Shown piece by piece: positions 33,808-40,940 of a DNA stretch of 64,000 nucleotides. The notes under the pieces were generated by a model. That model was given only the letters and a program-made list of their open reading frames with translations. It did not search any database and was not told the DNA's origin. Within the stretch, counting starts at the first letter, position 1. Every line of letters starts with the position of its first letter. Source of the stretch: CAVWTN01 sp963757945 (GTDB lineage Bacteria; Vulcanimicrobiota; Vulcanimicrobiia; Vulcanimicrobiales; Vulcanimicrobiaceae). Both the position numbers and the translations under genes were made by a program. The stretch covers positions 62,001 to 126,000 of the forward strand of contig CAVWTN010000002.1 in NCBI GenBank assembly GCA_963757945.1. Direction: 5' to 3'.

Positions 33808-33860
33808 ACGCTACTCCCAGGCGCGCCCGACGATGCGAGCGCATCCCGGGCCAAGCAATA

Positions 33861-36020
33861 CTAGACGATCTTCTCCAGCGGCGCGTATTTGAGCATGACC
33901 ATCTTCGGCCCGACGTTCGGGAAGTTGATGGTCAACAGGCCGTCGCCTCCCGCGCCCGCGACGTCCGCCACGAGGCCCTCGCCCCATTTCGGATGGCGCA
34001 CGCGATCGCCGACTTGCAGCCCCAGATTCACTCCGGCGCCGGCCGTCTCGTGGATCGAGACCTCGCGCCAGCGGCCGCCCGTCGCTCGCGGCATCGGCGT
34101 GACGCCGCCCAGCACCTCGACGCTCGGCATCTCTTCCAAGAAGCGCGATTTCGGATGTGCGAACGTGTTGCCGAAGAGCGTGCGGCGCTGCGCGTACGAG
34201 AGGAACAGGCGTTCCATCGCGCGCGTCACGCCGACGTAGGCGAGCCGGCGCTCTTCTTCGAGATCGCGTTCGTCGGTCAGTGCCCGATTGTGCGGGAAGA
34301 CGCCGTCCTCGAGGCCGGTCAAGAACACGACGGGGAACTCGAGGCCCTTGGCCGCGTGCATCGTCATCAGCGTGACGAACGAGGCGTCGGGATCGAGCGC
34401 GTCGAGATCGCTGATCAGCGCGATGTTCGCGAGGAAGTCCTCGAGCGTGCCGGCGTTCTCGCCCTCTTCGAATTCCTTGGCGACGCCGAGCAGCTCTTGC
34501 AAGTTTTCGAGGCGCGTGCGCGCGTCCGTCGTGTCTTCGGACTTGAGCTCGCGCACGTAGCCGGAATCTTCCATCACGGCGAGCAGCAGCTCCGAAACCG
34601 AGAGGACTTCCGCCTTGGCGCGCAACTCCGCGATCAGCTCCGCGAAGCGTTCGAGTTCCTTTTGCTTCTTGGGGACCGCGCGGTGCAGCAATTCCTTGTC
34701 GAAGATCGTTTGGCCGACGGAGACCTTGGCGGCATTCGCCGCGTCGACGAGGCTCGCGATCGTCTGCTGGCCGATGCTGCGGCGCGGCACGTTGACGATG
34801 CGCTTGAACGCGACGGCATCCGAGGGGTTGACGATGTAGCGCAGGTAGGACGTGACGTCCTTGATCTCCGCCCGCGCGTAGAATCCGACGCCGCCGACGA
34901 CGCGATAGGGGATCCCGTCGCCGAGGAAGGCTTCTTCAAAGACGCGCGATTGCGCGTTCGTGCGGTAGAGGACGATGAAATCGCGGTAGGCCGCGCCGTC
35001 GCGGACGAGTTCCTTGACCTTCTCCAGCACGTAACGAGCCTCGGCCCGCTCGGATTCGGTCGCGAACAGCGTCACCGGCGCACCCGCGTCGCGCTGCGTG
35101 AACAGCTTCTTGGGGTGACGCGAGGTGTTGTTCCCGACCAGCTCGTTCGCCGCGACCAGGATCGCCTGGGTGCTGCGGTAGTTCTCCTCGAGCTTGAAGA
35201 CCTTCGCGCCCGGGAAGTCCTTCTCGAAGCGCAGGATGTTCTTGTAGTCGCTCCCGCGCCACGAGTAGATCGACTGATCGTCGTCGCCGACGACCGTGAT
35301 GTTCTTGTGTTCCTCGGCCAAGATCGCGCAGAGGCGGTATTGGGCGAAGTTCACGTCTTGATACTCGTCGACGAGGATGTAGCGGAACTTGTTCTGGTAG
35401 CGCGTGCGCGTCTCGACGTCTTCTTCGAGCAGGCGGATCGTCTGCGAGATCAGATCGTCGAAATCGAGCCCGTTGCTTTCGCGCAGGCGGCGATCGTATT
35501 CGCGATAGACCGCGGCAATGCGCTCGCCGTTGAACGACGTATTGCGCGATTCGTATGCCTCGGGCGTGACGAGCGCGTTCTTGGCTTTGCTGATCTCCTC
35601 GAGAGCGGCGCCGGGAGTAAGCTGGCGCTCGTCATAATCGAGGTCGTGCAGCACGTCGCGAACGATCGAGCGCTGGTCGCCGTCGTCCATGATCGCGAAG
35701 TTCGGCGAGATGCCGATCTTCTTGCCGTCACGGCGCAAAATGCGCACGCAGATCGCGTGGAACGTGCCCGCCCAAAGGTCGCGCGCGGCGGCGCCCACCA
35801 TCGCCTCCAAGCGGCTTTTCAGCTCGCCTGCGGCGCGATTCGTGAAGGTGACCGCCAGGATACGATCCGGGAAGACCTTCTTTTCGTTGAGCAAATACGC
35901 GATTCGGTGCGTCAGGACGCGGGTTTTCCCGCTCCCGGCGCCGGCGAAGATGAGCACCGGGCCGTCGGTTTGTAGAACGGCGTCGCGTTGGACGTCGTTC
36001 AAAGCGTCATAATGAACCAT
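33861..36020 (-). CDS. pcrA: ATP-dependent DNA helicase PcrA/UvrD
   Basis: A 719-residue superfamily 1A 3'-5' helicase for repair and replication restart. Motifs are Walker A GAGSGKTRVLTHR, AVTFTNRAAGELKSRL, LVDEYQDVNFAQYRL (Walker B), GDDDQSIYSWRGSDYKN, FIVLYRTNAQSRVFEEAF, VTLMTMHAAKGLEFPVVFL and RRLAYVGVTRAMERLF. The C-terminus ends with a PcrA-type RNA-polymerase-binding tail (VGDRVRHPKWGEGLVADVAG, LTINFPNVG). A complete enzyme with its own ATG. Confidence 0.96.
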   Translation of the reverse strand: MVHYDALNDVQRDAVLQTDGPVLIFAGAGSGKTRVLTHRIAYLLNEKKVFPDRILAVTFTNRAAGELKSRLEAMVGAAARDLWAGTFHAICVRILRRDGKKIGISPNFAIMDDGDQRSIVRDVLHDLDYDERQLTPGAALEEISKAKNALVTPEAYESRNTSFNGERIAAVYREYDRRLRESNGLDFDDLISQTIRLLEEDVETRTRYQNKFRYILVDEYQDVNFAQYRLCAILAEEHKNITVVGDDDQSIYSWRGSDYKNILRFEKDFPGAKVFKLEENYRSTQAILVAANELVGNNTSRHPKKLFTQRDAGAPVTLFATESERAEARYVLEKVKELVRDGAAYRDFIVLYRTNAQSRVFEEAFLGDGIPYRVVGGVGFYARAEIKDVTSYLRYIVNPSDAVAFKRIVNVPRRSIGQQTIASLVDAANAAKVSVGQTIFDKELLHRAVPKKQKELERFAELIAELRAKAEVLSVSELLLAVMEDSGYVRELKSEDTTDARTRLENLQELLGVAKEFEEGENAGTLEDFLANIALISDLDALDPDASFVTLMTMHAAKGLEFPVVFLTGLEDGVFPHNRALTDERDLEEERRLAYVGVTRAMERLFLSYAQRRTLFGNTFAHPKSRFLEEMPSVEVLGGVTPMPRATGGRWREVSIHETAGAGVNLGLQVGDRVRHPKWGEGLVADVAGAGGDGLLTINFPNVGPKMVMLKYAPLEKIV

Positions 36021-36068
36021 CTTCCCTACGTATTCGCCATCGGCTCCCTTTGCGCCTCGGCGCTGCGG

Positions 36069-37133
36069 CTAGAGCCGTGCGACGCGCAGCGGGGGCGCCT
36101 GCGCAAGCGCAAAGGCGCTGGAGAGGTACGCCAGCGTCGATTCGGCACCCATGTTCTCATTCGGCCCGAACGTTTCCAGGCCGTCGCAGCACCCGCCGTC
36201 CCTGACGAGCGGAACGCCGAGCGTGTTGCCGCCGTGAAACCAGTCGTGGGCTAGCGCGGCGATCTGCAACCAGCGCCGGTCGCCGGCGGCCTCCGCCGCG
36301 AGGAGCCCCAAATCGACCATCGCGGCGGCCTCCAGCGGTTGCTGCGAGTAGATCGCGCGGCGGCCGCCGCGCTGGTTCCACCCGTCATTGCCGATCGGGA
36401 CGAAGCGGCCGTCGATCGTCACGACGTTCGACAAGAACTCGGCGCTCGTCAGCCCGATGCGCACCAGTTCGCCGTCGCCGAATTCCGTGCCCAGGCGCAG
36501 GAGCGCCTCCGGGAGGCGCGCGTTGTCGTACGTCATGAGGTCCTCGAACCATTCCCAGCCGGGCGCCCGGTGCAGTTCGTATTTGCCGCGCAGCAGCCCG
36601 CCGACGTACGCCGCCGCCCGCTCCAGCACGTCGCTGTGGACGAGCCGGGTCCCATGCGCCTGCGCGATGCCGAGCGCGGCGAACGCGCACGAACGCACGA
36701 AACGGAACGACATCGCCGCCGGGAGCGCCCGTTCGAGCATGCGCGCGCAGAGTGAGCGCCAGCGCGCTTTCGGCGAATGCCGCAATCCGTACCCGAGCGC
36801 CCAAATCGCGCGGCCGTTTGAATCGTCGCTGCCCGCGTCCTCTAGCCACGTGCGCTCGTAGCTCATGAAGTTGCGGAAGCGCCCGTCAGGCCGCTGCGCG
36901 TGGTGCAGGAAAGCGAGGTAGGTGCCGGCCAGCGGCAGCGCCGCCGCGGCGTACTGGGGCTCTCGCGCCGCGGCGAGCGCGACCATGAACGCGCGCGCCA
37001 CGTCGTCGACGCAGTAGCCCGTTTCGCGATTGGGCACGTCGTAGATCGCGTGCTGCACGATCCCGACGTCGTCGGTCAAGGCGAGCAAGTGATCGAGCAC
37101 GGGAAGGGTGCGGCCGGTTGCGGCGACAGCCAC
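36069..37133 (-). CDS. alpha/alpha-toroid protein paired with a glycosyltransferase
   Basis: 354 residues from GTG 37133, which has GAGGAG seven bases upstream and overlaps the GT4 stop (TAGTG). The sequence is a series of amphipathic helices (NRETGYCVDDVARAFMVALA, DGRFRNFMSYERTWLEDAGS, SNGRAIWALGYGLRHSPKAR, WEWFEDLMTYDNARLPEAL, FHGGNTLGVPLVRDGG) as in (alpha/alpha)6 glycosidase-like or mannosidase-like proteins found beside glycosyltransferases. Acidic residues (CVDDVAR, FEDLMTYDNAR) could be catalytic. A role in mannose-type glycan synthesis or trimming is inferred from context only. Confidence 0.7.
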   Translation of the reverse strand: MAVAATGRTLPVLDHLLALTDDVGIVQHAIYDVPNRETGYCVDDVARAFMVALAAAREPQYAAAALPLAGTYLAFLHHAQRPDGRFRNFMSYERTWLEDAGSDDSNGRAIWALGYGLRHSPKARWRSLCARMLERALPAAMSFRFVRSCAFAALGIAQAHGTRLVHSDVLERAAAYVGGLLRGKYELHRAPGWEWFEDLMTYDNARLPEALLRLGTEFGDGELVRIGLTSAEFLSNVVTIDGRFVPIGNDGWNQRGGRRAIYSQQPLEAAAMVDLGLLAAEAAGDRRWLQIAALAHDWFHGGNTLGVPLVRDGGCCDGLETFGPNENMGAESTLAYLSSAFALAQAPPLRVARL

Positions 37134-38332
37134 TACGCGCTCCTCTTGGCCAAGCGAATCGGCGCGAGTTCGCGGAAGAGCAGCAAGTGCTGGAGCGAAA
37201 CGTGGCTCCACGTCATCGAGCGGCCGTACTCGTACGCCCGCAGCGAGATCGCCCGGCGCAGTGCCGGAGCATCGAGCAACGCGAGCAGTTGGGTCGCGAT
37301 CGAATCGCCGTCGCGGAACGCCGCGAGCAACCCACGCCCGTCGGCCAGCAGTTCCTGCGCGTAGAGATACGGCGTCGAAACGACCGCCTTGCCGCAGCCC
37401 ACGGCGTACGCGAGGGTCCCGCTCACGATCTGCGCCGGGTTCACATACGGCGTCAAGTAGATGTCGGTCGCGCGCAAGTAGGCGATCAGTTCGTCGAAGC
37501 TCAGATAGCGATCGAACAGGCGCACGTGGCGCTCCAGGCCGTAGGATCGAATCCGTTCCTTGAGGTTCTCGCGATAGGTCTCGCCTTCGCTGCGGCGCAC
37601 TTCAGGGTGCGTCTCGCCGAGGATCAAGTAGAGCGCGTTCGGGTGGCGCGGCACGACGGTACGCAGCGCGTCGATCGCATATTCCAAGCCCTTGCCGCGA
37701 TTGATCAGGCCGAAGGTCGAGATCAAAATGCGTCCGCTCAGGCCGAGCGCCCGCTTGGAGCGTTCGGTGGGTTCGAACGGCACATCGGGAACGCCGTGCG
37801 GAATGACGCGCAGCTTGCTGCGAGCGATCCCGTAGGTGGTCTCGAGAACCGTCTTGCCCGCTTCCGAGAGCACGACCACGGCATCGGCGCGCGCGCACAG
37901 GCGGCGCGCGACCGCGCGGTGGTGCTCGCTCGGCTCCGGAATGACCGTGTGCAGCGAGATCACGAGCGGCGCATGCACGCGATCGAGCAAGTCGAAGATG
38001 CGCTCGCCGTCTTCGCCGCCGAAAAGCCCGTACTCGTGCTGGATGTGCACGATGTCCGGCGAGAGCCCCGCGATCGTCTCGGCCGCGAGACGGTAGGTCT
38101 CGGGCTCGTCGCGGACGATGCGCGCGACGACTTCGGGCGGGTACGAGCGCGCGAGCGCGGGGCGTTCGTCGATTGCGATGACCCAATGCGGTGAGGTGGT
38201 CAAGGCCCCGAACGACGAGACGATGTCTTTCGTGAACGTGGCGATGCCGCACTCGCGCGGCGGATAGGAGCCGATGAAGGCGACCTTGGGCGCTCGGGTT
38301 AGGAAAGGCTCGGCTCTAGGAAGCGAAAGCAT
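37133..38332 (-). CDS. GT4-family glycosyltransferase
   Basis: A 399-residue GT-B enzyme: KVAFIGSYPPRECGIATFTK at the N-terminus, DIVHIQHEYGLFGGEDG in the acceptor domain, then ISTFGLINRGKGLEYAIDAL and YLTPYVNPAQIVSGTLAYAV in the donor domain with the E/P-X-S-G-type loop, and AVVSTPYLYAQELLADGRG. The ATG at 38332 has GGAGG three bases upstream. It overlaps the alpha/alpha-toroid gene, so both likely act on the same glycan. Donor and acceptor are unknown. Confidence 0.9.
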   Translation of the reverse strand: MLSLPRAEPFLTRAPKVAFIGSYPPRECGIATFTKDIVSSFGALTTSPHWVIAIDERPALARSYPPEVVARIVRDEPETYRLAAETIAGLSPDIVHIQHEYGLFGGEDGERIFDLLDRVHAPLVISLHTVIPEPSEHHRAVARRLCARADAVVVLSEAGKTVLETTYGIARSKLRVIPHGVPDVPFEPTERSKRALGLSGRILISTFGLINRGKGLEYAIDALRTVVPRHPNALYLILGETHPEVRRSEGETYRENLKERIRSYGLERHVRLFDRYLSFDELIAYLRATDIYLTPYVNPAQIVSGTLAYAVGCGKAVVSTPYLYAQELLADGRGLLAAFRDGDSIATQLLALLDAPALRRAISLRAYEYGRSMTWSHVSLQHLLLFRELAPIRLAKRSA

Positions 38333-38400
38333 GGTCCTCCTTCGGCCTCGATCTCCGTCCAAGGGGACGGAACGCGGCCGTTCTGGGCCGGGGCGCCTTC

Positions 38401-39456
38401 TTAGACCGGCGCAGCAGACCCGGGGATGCGAGCGTCTCGTTTTATTAGTGTACCCGGTTCTATGACCGCACCATGCCCTATAACAGCACCCTTTTCGATA
38501 TTGGCGCCCGCCCCGACGGAAACGCCGCTCGCGAGAATCGCGCCTTCGATCGACGCGCCCGGCCCCACGCTGACGCTATCCCACAGGACCGACCCCATGA
38601 TCCTGGCCCCGGCGGCGATGCGCGAGCGCGCCCCGATGACGGCGTCTGGCCCGAGGAACGACGCCGGATCGACCGTCGCGCTCGGCTCGACATAATTGGA
38701 TCCGCTCGTGCCCGCGTACCGGCCGGCGGAGGGGACGCCCGGGAGAGCGAGCCGCCCGGCGAGGATATCGCGATGCGCCTGGAGGTAGTGTTCGGGTCGC
38801 CCGAGATCGATCCAATAATCCGCCGTCGTAAACGCGTGGAGCGGCGCGCGCGCGGCGAGCAGTTGTGGAAACGTCTCGCGCTCGATCGAAACGGCGCGTC
38901 CCGCCGGGATCGCCTCGAGAATCTCCGGTTCGAGCAAGTACGTGCCCGCGTTGACCTCGTTCGTCGGCGCGGTGCCCGGTGCGGGCTTCTCGATGAAGGC
39001 TTCGATCAACCCGGACGGATCGTGGACGACGCAGCCGAACGCGGATGGATCCTCGACGGCGATCAAATGCACGGCGCCGAGCCCGCCGCGCTCTTTGTGA
39101 AACGCGAGCATCGCCCGCAGATCGAGGCCCGTCAGGACGTCGCCGTTGAGCACGAAGAACGGCCCGCTGATGAGATGCTCGATGTTCTTGAGCGCGCCGG
39201 CCGTGCCGAGGGGCGCGTCCTCGATGACGTACGTCAGCTTCATGCCCAAGCGCGCGCCCGTTCCGAAATAGGATGTGATCGCTTCAGGCAGATAGCCCGC
39301 GGGCAGAATCACATCGGTGATCCCGGCATCCCTGAGGCGCAGCAGCGTCCGTTCCAAGAACGGGATACCGAAAATCGGAACCATCGGCTTCGGAGTGCTG
39401 TAGGTCAGCGGACGAAGCCGCGTCCCCTCGCCGCCGACTAAGACGACTGCCTGCAA
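38401..39456 (-). CDS. sugar nucleotidyltransferase with beta-helix, TTG start
   Basis: 351 residues from TTG 39456, which has AGGAGG five bases upstream. The N-terminus reads LQAVVLVGGEGTRLRPLTYS with TPKPMVPIFGIPFLERTL, then VLNGDVLTGLDLRAML and AFIEKPAPGTAPTNEVNAGT. A hexapeptide-repeat beta-helix follows (SASFLGPDAVIGARS-type turns, GPGASIEGAILASGVSVGAG). It parallels the nucleotidyltransferase at 28104 but is clearly distinct. A GDP-mannose-type pyrophosphorylase supplying the neighbouring glycosyltransferase is likely. Confidence 0.88.
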   Translation of the reverse strand: MQAVVLVGGEGTRLRPLTYSTPKPMVPIFGIPFLERTLLRLRDAGITDVILPAGYLPEAITSYFGTGARLGMKLTYVIEDAPLGTAGALKNIEHLISGPFFVLNGDVLTGLDLRAMLAFHKERGGLGAVHLIAVEDPSAFGCVVHDPSGLIEAFIEKPAPGTAPTNEVNAGTYLLEPEILEAIPAGRAVSIERETFPQLLAARAPLHAFTTADYWIDLGRPEHYLQAHRDILAGRLALPGVPSAGRYAGTSGSNYVEPSATVDPASFLGPDAVIGARSRIAAGARIMGSVLWDSVSVGPGASIEGAILASGVSVGAGANIEKGAVIGHGAVIEPGTLIKRDARIPGSAAPV

Positions 39457-39614
39457 AACTGCCTCCTGGCGCGCGACCAAGACTTCCAGTTGCCCGGGCG
39501 GTGTGCGCGAACCCTTCCAGCGCGCGGCATCATTCGCTCGCTCGAGCAGCGTCGAACGCCTTTGATGATTCAGAAGATCCTAAGGAAGCCCACAGGAGTC
39601 TAGGCTCATTTTAT

Positions 39615-39628
39615 CGAACATATGTTCG
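39615..39628 (+). promoter_or_regulatory. LexA/SOS box of the Gram-positive type
   Basis: CGAACATATGTTCG is a perfect palindrome and matches the Bacillus/actinobacterial SOS consensus (CGAAC-N4-GTTCG). It lies four bases upstream of the HNH ATG. TATGTT at 39621-39626 could be the -10 box, placing transcription start at or near the A of the ATG (a leaderless mRNA) with LexA directly occluding it. Consensus identity is known; regulation here is inferred. Confidence 0.72.
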
Positions 39629-39632
39629 TATC

Positions 39633-40049
39633 ATGCCGCGTTACGACTGGGCTGCCGTTCAGAGGTATTACGATGAAGGCCACAGCTATCGACGGTGCCG
39701 TGCGCATTTCGGATTCTCCTCAGGCTCCTGGTCGAAAGCCGTTCGACGCGGCGTTCTGAAAGCACGAGCGCGGCAGAAGCCAATCGCAGAACTCCTGCAA
39801 ACCGCCAAAAGTCGCCATGCGATAAAGCGCCGCTTGCTCGAGGCTGGTATACTAAGAAATTGCTGTGACCTGTGCGGGATCAGCGAGTGGAGGGGCCTGC
39901 CGTTGTCCGTCCAACTCGACCACCTCAATGGCGTTCATGACGATCATCGCCTAGAAAATCTGAGGATGCTCTGCCCGAATTGCCATAGTCAGACCGATAC
40001 ATTTGCAGCCCGAAATCGCACAAATCAATCCCGGTTGATGCAACGGTAG
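39633..40049 (+). CDS. HNH endonuclease, likely SOS-controlled, 3' end overlapping tRNA-Gln
   Basis: 138 residues from ATG 39633. An N-terminal basic helical part (YDWAAVQRYYDEGHSYRRC, HFGFSSGSWSKAVRRG) resembles a small HTH; the C-terminal HNH nuclease reads CDLCGISEWRG, LQLDH-like QLDHLNGVHDDHRLENLRML, then CPNCHSQTDTF with the two CxxC zinc pairs and the His-Asn-His core. The frame extends upstream to 39501, but that stretch has no family similarity and would read through the SOS box. Base composition is noticeably less GC-rich than its neighbours, suggesting transfer. The stop codon lies inside the D-loop of tRNA-Gln (21-base overlap). Confidence 0.85.
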   Translation: MPRYDWAAVQRYYDEGHSYRRCRAHFGFSSGSWSKAVRRGVLKARARQKPIAELLQTAKSRHAIKRRLLEAGILRNCCDLCGISEWRGLPLSVQLDHLNGVHDDHRLENLRMLCPNCHSQTDTFAARNRTNQSRLMQR

Positions 40050-40099
40050 CATGCCTGACTCTGACTCAGGTCATCGTGGTTCGAATCCATGACCGGGAG
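40029..40099 (+). tRNA. tRNA-Gln (CTG)
   Basis: A complete cloverleaf: acceptor TCCCGGT/ACCGGGA, anticodon stem CCTGA/TCAGG with loop CTCTGAC (anticodon CTG), T-arm CGTGG-TTCGAAT-CCATG, discriminator G. CCA is not encoded (CAA follows). Its first 21 bases overlap the end of the HNH gene. Confidence 0.93.
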
Positions 40100-40106
40100 C
40101 AATCGC

Positions 40107-40182
40107 GGCCCTATCGTCTAGAGGCCTAGGACGCCGCCCTCTCACGGCGGTAACACGGGTTCGAATCCCGTTGGGGCTACCA
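40107..40182 (+). tRNA. tRNA-Glu (CTC), integration site of the island
   Basis: Acceptor GGCCCTA/TGGGGCT (with G-U pairs at 1-72 and 6-67), anticodon stem CCGCC/GGCGG with loop CTCTCAC (anticodon CTC), T-arm ACGGG-TTCGAAT-CCCGT, discriminator A and encoded CCA. The last 26 bases are duplicated at 50079-50104, so the present 3' end was probably supplied by the inserted element. Confidence 0.95.
40157..40182 (+). repeat. attL-like direct repeat (tRNA-Glu 3' end)
   Basis: A 26-bp sequence from GGGTTCGAATCC to GGGGCTACCA, identical to 50079-50104. It covers the T-arm 3' half, acceptor stem and CCA of tRNA-Glu, the classic core for tyrosine-recombinase integration. Confidence 0.9.
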
Positions 40183-40186
40183 AAAA

Positions 40187-40208
40187 CCCTTATTCTATAA
40201 GGGTTTTT
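40187..40208 (+). terminator. Rho-independent terminator after tRNA-Glu
   Basis: Stem CCCTTAT/ATAAGGG with a TCT loop followed by TTTTT; the A-run before the stem pairs with the T-run. It lies five bases after the CCA end and is element-derived if the island model is right. Confidence 0.88.
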
Positions 40209-40225
40209 CGCACATCGCGATGCGA

Positions 40226-40250
40226 TTTTCTCACGTTCTTCTCACGGAGC
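40226..40250 (+). repeat. left arm-type repeat pair (TTCTCACG motif)
   Basis: Two tandem copies of TTCTCACG in a stretch beginning TTTTCTCACG and ending TCTCACGGAGC. It aligns with 49944-49966 at the other end of the island in the same orientation. Candidate integrase arm-binding sites. Confidence 0.65.
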
Positions 40251-40457
40251 CCCGCTGCCGCGCGTAGCCTCAGCCGCCGCGAAAGTCGGCCTTCCGGAAC
40301 ACCGCGGCTCCAGCCTCAGCAAAGCTCTAGCGCGAACGCGGTGAGGTTCGTGACGGTCTCGTCACCCTGAGCGCCGCGGGGCGCGTTGCGGGTCCGTCAA
40401 ATCGCCGGCTCCGCAACGTCGCCATCGGCTTTCATAGCCGTCGCTTACGGTCGCGTT

Positions 40458-40817
40458 CTATGGGTCCGCGTACTCGACTTCAACGGCATACGAGCCGCGT
40501 TTCGTGTCGCACGACTTTGTCTCGGGTGCGTAAGCGATCGACTTTGCGACCTGGAGTGCGGCGCGGTCGAGGATGGCACTGCCGGCCGAACGTACGACAG
40601 AAACGCCCTCAACGCGGCCCGTTTCCGAAAGGTCGACGCGAATCGTCGCCATCCCGGTCAGGCCCTCAAGCTTTGCTAGGGTTGGATATTCCGGAGCCTC
40701 GGCGCGAACGATCTGAGCCGTGTGATCGAGTGGGCAACTCAGATGGGAAGGTGCAGCCGCTACGTGCGAGTCGGGGAGAAGCGCCGCGATGAGCGCGACG
40801 GGTAGAGCGTTCAACAT
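40458..40817 (-). CDS. TonB C-terminal-domain protein
   Basis: 119 residues: a signal-like hydrophobic N-terminus (MLNALPVALIAALLPDSHVA), then a TonB/TolA C-terminal fold: PEYPTLAKLEGLTGMATIRV, DLSETGRVEGVSVVRSAGS, ILDRAALQVAKSIAYAPE and SYAVEVEYADP. It lacks the long Pro-rich periplasmic spacer of true TonB, so it is probably a short TonB-like periplasmic protein rather than a full energy transducer. GAGGAAG precedes the ATG. Its place in the island with a TonB-dependent receptor suggests a matched partner. Confidence 0.82.
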   Translation of the reverse strand: MLNALPVALIAALLPDSHVAAAPSHLSCPLDHTAQIVRAEAPEYPTLAKLEGLTGMATIRVDLSETGRVEGVSVVRSAGSAILDRAALQVAKSIAYAPETKSCDTKRGSYAVEVEYADP

Positions 40818-40849
40818 GTCAGCTTCCTCAGTGGTCCGTGATGTACGGT

Positions 40850-40873
40850 CCGCTCCGGGTGCATGCGGAGCGG
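40850..40873. other. stable 8-bp stem-loop between the SARP and TonB-like genes
   Basis: CCGCTCCG, 8-base loop, CGGAGCGG. It lacks a T-run. It could attenuate read-through from the regulator gene into the TonB-like gene or be part of its 5' leader. Confidence 0.5.
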
Positions 40874-40921
40874 CCTTGAGGCAATGCTGATCCAGCGAGC
40901 GTTACGGGTCGCTCATCGTAG

Positions 40922-40940
40922 GCATTACATGCGCATTACA
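40922..40940. repeat. direct repeat GCATTACA with 11-bp period
   Basis: GCATTACA-TGC-GCATTACA, spanning the end of the SARP gene and sitting about 105 bp upstream of the TonB-like ATG. Direct repeats spaced by 11 bp are the known binding mode of SARP regulators; relevance here is inference. Confidence 0.4.

Noticed and set aside
39501..39632. Upstream extension of the HNH gene
   Set aside because: The added residues have no family similarity and the extension would translate through the LexA box.
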